The position numbers were made by a program, and so were the translations under genes. Under the pieces are notes generated by a model. It saw only the letters and a list, made by a program, of their open reading frames with translations. It did no database searches and was not told where the DNA came from. Source: Haliea sp. (GTDB lineage Bacteria; Pseudomonadota; Gammaproteobacteria; Pseudomonadales; Halieaceae). From it: a DNA stretch of 64,000 nt. This document shows positions 61,534-64,000 of this stretch, piece after piece. The stretch covers positions 1 through 64,000 of the forward strand of contig JAHEBL010000003.1 of the NCBI GenBank assembly GCA_024642265.1, written 5' to 3'. Numbering within the stretch: the first letter of the stretch is position 1; every line of letters starts with the position of its first letter.

Positions 61534-62328
61534 ATGACTACCCCCTCAACAGATCAGCCGAGCCCGCCACCCGCACTTCGGGTCTCGCTGTTCGTGACCT
61601 GCCTTGCCGACCTGTTTCGTCCCTCCGTGGCCTTTGCCAGTATCAAGCTGCTGGAACAGGCCGGCTGCGAAGTGACCGTGCCTCTGAGCCAGACCTGCTG
61701 CGGCCAGCCGGCGTACAATACAGGTGATTTCGAATCGTCCATTCCCCTTGCACAACAGCTTATACGGCAGTATGAAGGTGCCGACTATGTGGTTATGCCC
61801 TCGGGTTCCTGCGCGGGGATGATCTGCGAGCACTATCCAAAGCTGCTGGACGGCGAGTGGCGCGAGCGGGCCCTGCGCCTTGCGGCGAAAACCTTCGAGC
61901 TCACCACCTTTCTGAATGATATCGCCCACCTCGATCGCGGCGACCGCGCGCCGGTAGAACTGCCCGGCGTAACCTACCACGACAGCTGCGCCGGCCTGCG
62001 GGAGCTGGGCATCAAGAGCCAGCCGCGCGCGCTGCTTGAGAAATTGTGCGACACACAGGTCCAGGAGCTGCAGCAGACCGAGGTATGCTGTGGCTTTGGC
62101 GGCACCTTCTGCGCCAAGATGCCGGACATTTCCGGCAAGATGGTGGAAGACAAATTGGCGAGCGCCCTCGCCACCAAAGCGCAGATTCTCGCCGGGGGCG
62201 ACCTGGGCTGCCTGCTCAATATAGCCGGGCGTGCAAAACGCAACGGCGCAACTATCGAGGTCAGGCATATCGCGGAGCTGCTCACCGGAGATCTCGACAG
62301 CCCACCTATTGGCCATGGCAAGCAGTGA
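61534..62328 (+). CDS. lutA: LutA-type (Fe-S) subunit of L-lactate oxidation
   Basis: A 264-residue protein with two cysteine-rich CCG domains: LSQTCCGQPAYNTGDF with CAGMICEHYP, and YHDSCAGLRELGIK with TEVCCGFGGTFCAKMP. This is LutA/YkgE, which with LutB and LutC oxidises L-lactate to pyruvate in a cytochrome-independent way. The order lutA-lutB is kept; lutC would be expected beyond the window. Confidence 0.9.
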   Translation: MTTPSTDQPSPPPALRVSLFVTCLADLFRPSVAFASIKLLEQAGCEVTVPLSQTCCGQPAYNTGDFESSIPLAQQLIRQYEGADYVVMPSGSCAGMICEHYPKLLDGEWRERALRLAAKTFELTTFLNDIAHLDRGDRAPVELPGVTYHDSCAGLRELGIKSQPRALLEKLCDTQVQELQQTEVCCGFGGTFCAKMPDISGKMVEDKLASALATKAQILAGGDLGCLLNIAGRAKRNGATIEVRHIAELLTGDLDSPPIGHGKQ

Positions 62329-64000
62329 CGGATGCACCAGTTTGAAACAAACCAGTAACACCTTTCTCGACAACGCCCACGAGGCCCTGCAGGACGCGGG
62401 CAAGGTCGAGCGCCGCAACCTGATGGCATACTACATGCACATCGTGCGCGATGCGGCGGTGGACCAGTTCGGGCACTTCGAGGACTTGCGCCAGCATGTA
62501 AAGCAGGTAAAACAGCACAGCCTCGAACACCTTGAATACTACCTGAACCAGTTCGAGCAGGCAGCGCTGCAAAATGGCAACCACGTGCATTTCGCCGAGG
62601 ACGGTGACCAGCTGAACAGTATCGTGCTGGATATCTGCCAGCAGCATAGCGCGCGCCGCATCGCCAAGGGCAAGTCCATGGTGACCGAGGAGACGGGCCT
62701 CAACGATTACCTGAAACGGGCCGGCATGAAGGTGGTGGAAACCGACCTCGGTGAATACATTATCCAGCAGGCGGGGGAAACCCCCAGCCATATCGTGGGC
62801 CCCGCGCTGCACAAATCCGCCGCGGAAGTACGCGAGTTGTTTTTTGCCAAGCACGACCTGGGAGAGCGCGAACTGGCCGACACCGGGGAGATGGTGAGCG
62901 AGGCGCGTCGTGTGCTGCGCGAGCACTTTCTCAAGGCCGAGGTCGGCATCATCGGTGCCAACGCGCTTATCGCCGAAAACGGTTACAGCATGCTGGTGAC
63001 CAATGAGGGTAACGGCGACCTGTGCGCCAACCTGCCCAATGTACTGATCGTCTGCACCACCCTCGACCGGGTAGTGCCCCGATCGGAAGATGCCACCGCC
63101 ATGCTGCGCCTGCTGGTCCGCTCAGCCACGGGCCAGCCGCAAACCTGCTACACCAGTTTTTACTCCGGCCCCCGGCGCGAGCATGACATTGACGGGCCGC
63201 TGGAAACACACATAGTGCTGCTGGATAACCGTCGAACCGAAATTCTGGCAAGCGACTACCGGGAAATGCTGCAGTGCATCCGCTGCGGAGCCTGCCTGAA
63301 CCACTGTCCGATCTACGCCGGTGTCGGGGGCCACGCCTACGGCTGGGTGTACCCGGGCCCGATGGGTTCAGTACTTACCCCGCTGCTGACGTCACTCGAG
63401 CAAAGCAAAGCCCTGCCCAATGCCTGCACCAGCTGCGGCCGATGTGCGGAGGTCTGTCCCGCGGACATCCCGCTGCCCGACCTGCTGCGGGACCTGCGCC
63501 ACGATGAAACCAGGCAGAAGTTGTCCTCCTCGCGCTGGCGTCTGGGCATGCGACTCCACGCCTGGCTGGCACGTCACCCGACGCTCTACCACGCTGTTAC
63601 AGGGCTGGGCATTTTCACGCTTCACCTGTTGGGACGCCGCAAGGGCAGCTTTGCCAGCCTGCCGTTGGCGGCCGGATGGACCAGCCAAAGGGATTTCCCG
63701 GCGCCCGAAGGCAAGACTTTCATGCACCAGTACTCAGCGATGCATCGCGAGGAAAAAGCCCGCGAGCACAAGGCGGCTCAGGCGTTGGAGCAGAATACCA
63801 AAGCGGGCCCGGCTGCGCCGCGACGGACCGCCCAGGGTCGCACCCCGGCCCGACGCAACGGGACAGAGCGCATAGAGCCGAGCCTGCGCGTGGACTGGCC
63901 ACGCAAACCCGACCCGCGCAAGCCGAGCGGAACCCGGCCCCGCCGCGAGGGTGACGACTCGGCCTCCGGCAAAAAGCCCGCCGCACATCCCGGGGGACCC
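62315..64000 (+). CDS. lutB: LutB-type iron-sulfur LUD protein, 3' end cut by window
   Basis: The frame runs off the window edge. Residues about 60-310 are the LUD domain (YLKRAGMKVVETDLGEYIIQ, IGANALIAENGYSMLVTNEGNGDL). Two 4Fe-4S motifs follow: CIRCGACLNHCP and CTSCGRCAEVCPADIP. After that, a basic Arg/Pro/Lys-rich tail of 80 or more residues continues to the edge, longer than in standard LutB. The start is uncertain. The ATG at 62315 (overlapping lutA by 14 nt) is used; a TTG at 62342 (KQTSNTFLDNAH) is equally possible. Confidence 0.85.
   Translation, partial: MASSDGCTSLKQTSNTFLDNAHEALQDAGKVERRNLMAYYMHIVRDAAVDQFGHFEDLRQHVKQVKQHSLEHLEYYLNQFEQAALQNGNHVHFAEDGDQLNSIVLDICQQHSARRIAKGKSMVTEETGLNDYLKRAGMKVVETDLGEYIIQQAGETPSHIVGPALHKSAAEVRELFFAKHDLGERELADTGEMVSEARRVLREHFLKAEVGIIGANALIAENGYSMLVTNEGNGDLCANLPNVLIVCTTLDRVVPRSEDATAMLRLLVRSATGQPQTCYTSFYSGPRREHDIDGPLETHIVLLDNRRTEILASDYREMLQCIRCGACLNHCPIYAGVGGHAYGWVYPGPMGSVLTPLLTSLEQSKALPNACTSCGRCAEVCPADIPLPDLLRDLRHDETRQKLSSSRWRLGMRLHAWLARHPTLYHAVTGLGIFTLHLLGRRKGSFASLPLAAGWTSQRDFPAPEGKTFMHQYSAMHREEKAREHKAAQALEQNTKAGPAAPRRTAQGRTPARRNGTERIEPSLRVDWPRKPDPRKPSGTRPRREGDDSASGKKPAAHPGGP

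Noticed and set aside
1-64000. tRNA, rRNA, CRISPR array, prophage or insertion sequence
   Set aside because: I scanned the gene gaps and found no cloverleaf-like, repeat-spacer or transposase signal; a covariance-model scan would be needed to exclude small RNAs.

Overview
The window reads as a continuous chromosomal segment of a high-GC gammaproteobacterium. The left 20 kb follows the Pseudomonas-type order gyrA-serC-pheA-tyrA-aroA-cmk-rpsA-ihfB-lapA-lapB, with mtaD-ubiG-mupP-SDR running divergently from gyrA. The sodium-pump oxaloacetate decarboxylase, the SH3/coiled-coil envelope protein and the POT and Yej-type peptide importers suggest a marine, heterotrophic lineage of the Cellvibrionales/Halieaceae kind. 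That placement is inference from gene order and gene content only. I saw no rRNA, tRNA, CRISPR array, insertion sequence or phage gene.

Region 1 (1-20.6 kb) is core. On the minus strand it carries aromatic amino-acid and serine synthesis, DNA gyrase A, CMP kinase, ribosomal protein S1, IHF-beta and the LapAB LPS-control pair. On the plus strand are MTA/SAH deaminase, ubiquinone O-methyltransferase, the MurNAc-6-P phosphatase and an SDR. Then come rluB-scpB-scpA, a YciO-type protein and RNase AM (minus) and yciB (plus). Between ihfB and rpsA lie two inverted copies of an intergenic repeat with a conserved core, each enclosed by its own unrelated long stem.

Region 2 (20.6-31.1 kb) is accessory: an SDR, an AraC regulator, an epoxide-hydrolase-like protein, and an operon of a membrane-anchored DUF1330-like protein, an internally deleted haloalkane dehalogenase remnant and a quinone oxidoreductase. 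A GST-like protein follows, then a three-gene cluster (DUF4239, AIM24, Tat/lipoprotein UrtA-like binding protein with no permease) and a complete haloalkane dehalogenase.

Region 3 (31.1-45 kb) holds a five-gene 2-oxoacid (acetoin-type) dehydrogenase operon with AcoX, small genes (VanZ, YciI), an SH3/coiled-coil protein, a cyclophilin coupled to an unusual PdxJ, a thioesterase, a glycine-zipper protein and oadGAB.

Region 4 (45-64 kb) holds a solute-binding protein, dusC, an outer-membrane barrel candidate, a TPP enzyme, a Yej-like peptide ABC transporter, a divergent POT transporter, a saccharopine-dehydrogenase-like protein, a 914-residue membrane protein of unknown function, and lutA-lutB, the latter cut by the window edge.

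The best candidates for undescribed biology are the arm-swapping intergenic repeat (1486-1794), the DUF4239-AIM24-orphan binding protein operon (27099-29941), the 914-residue coiled-coil/propeller membrane protein (58685-61429) and the collapsed haloalkane dehalogenase kept in a coupled operon (24627-24836).
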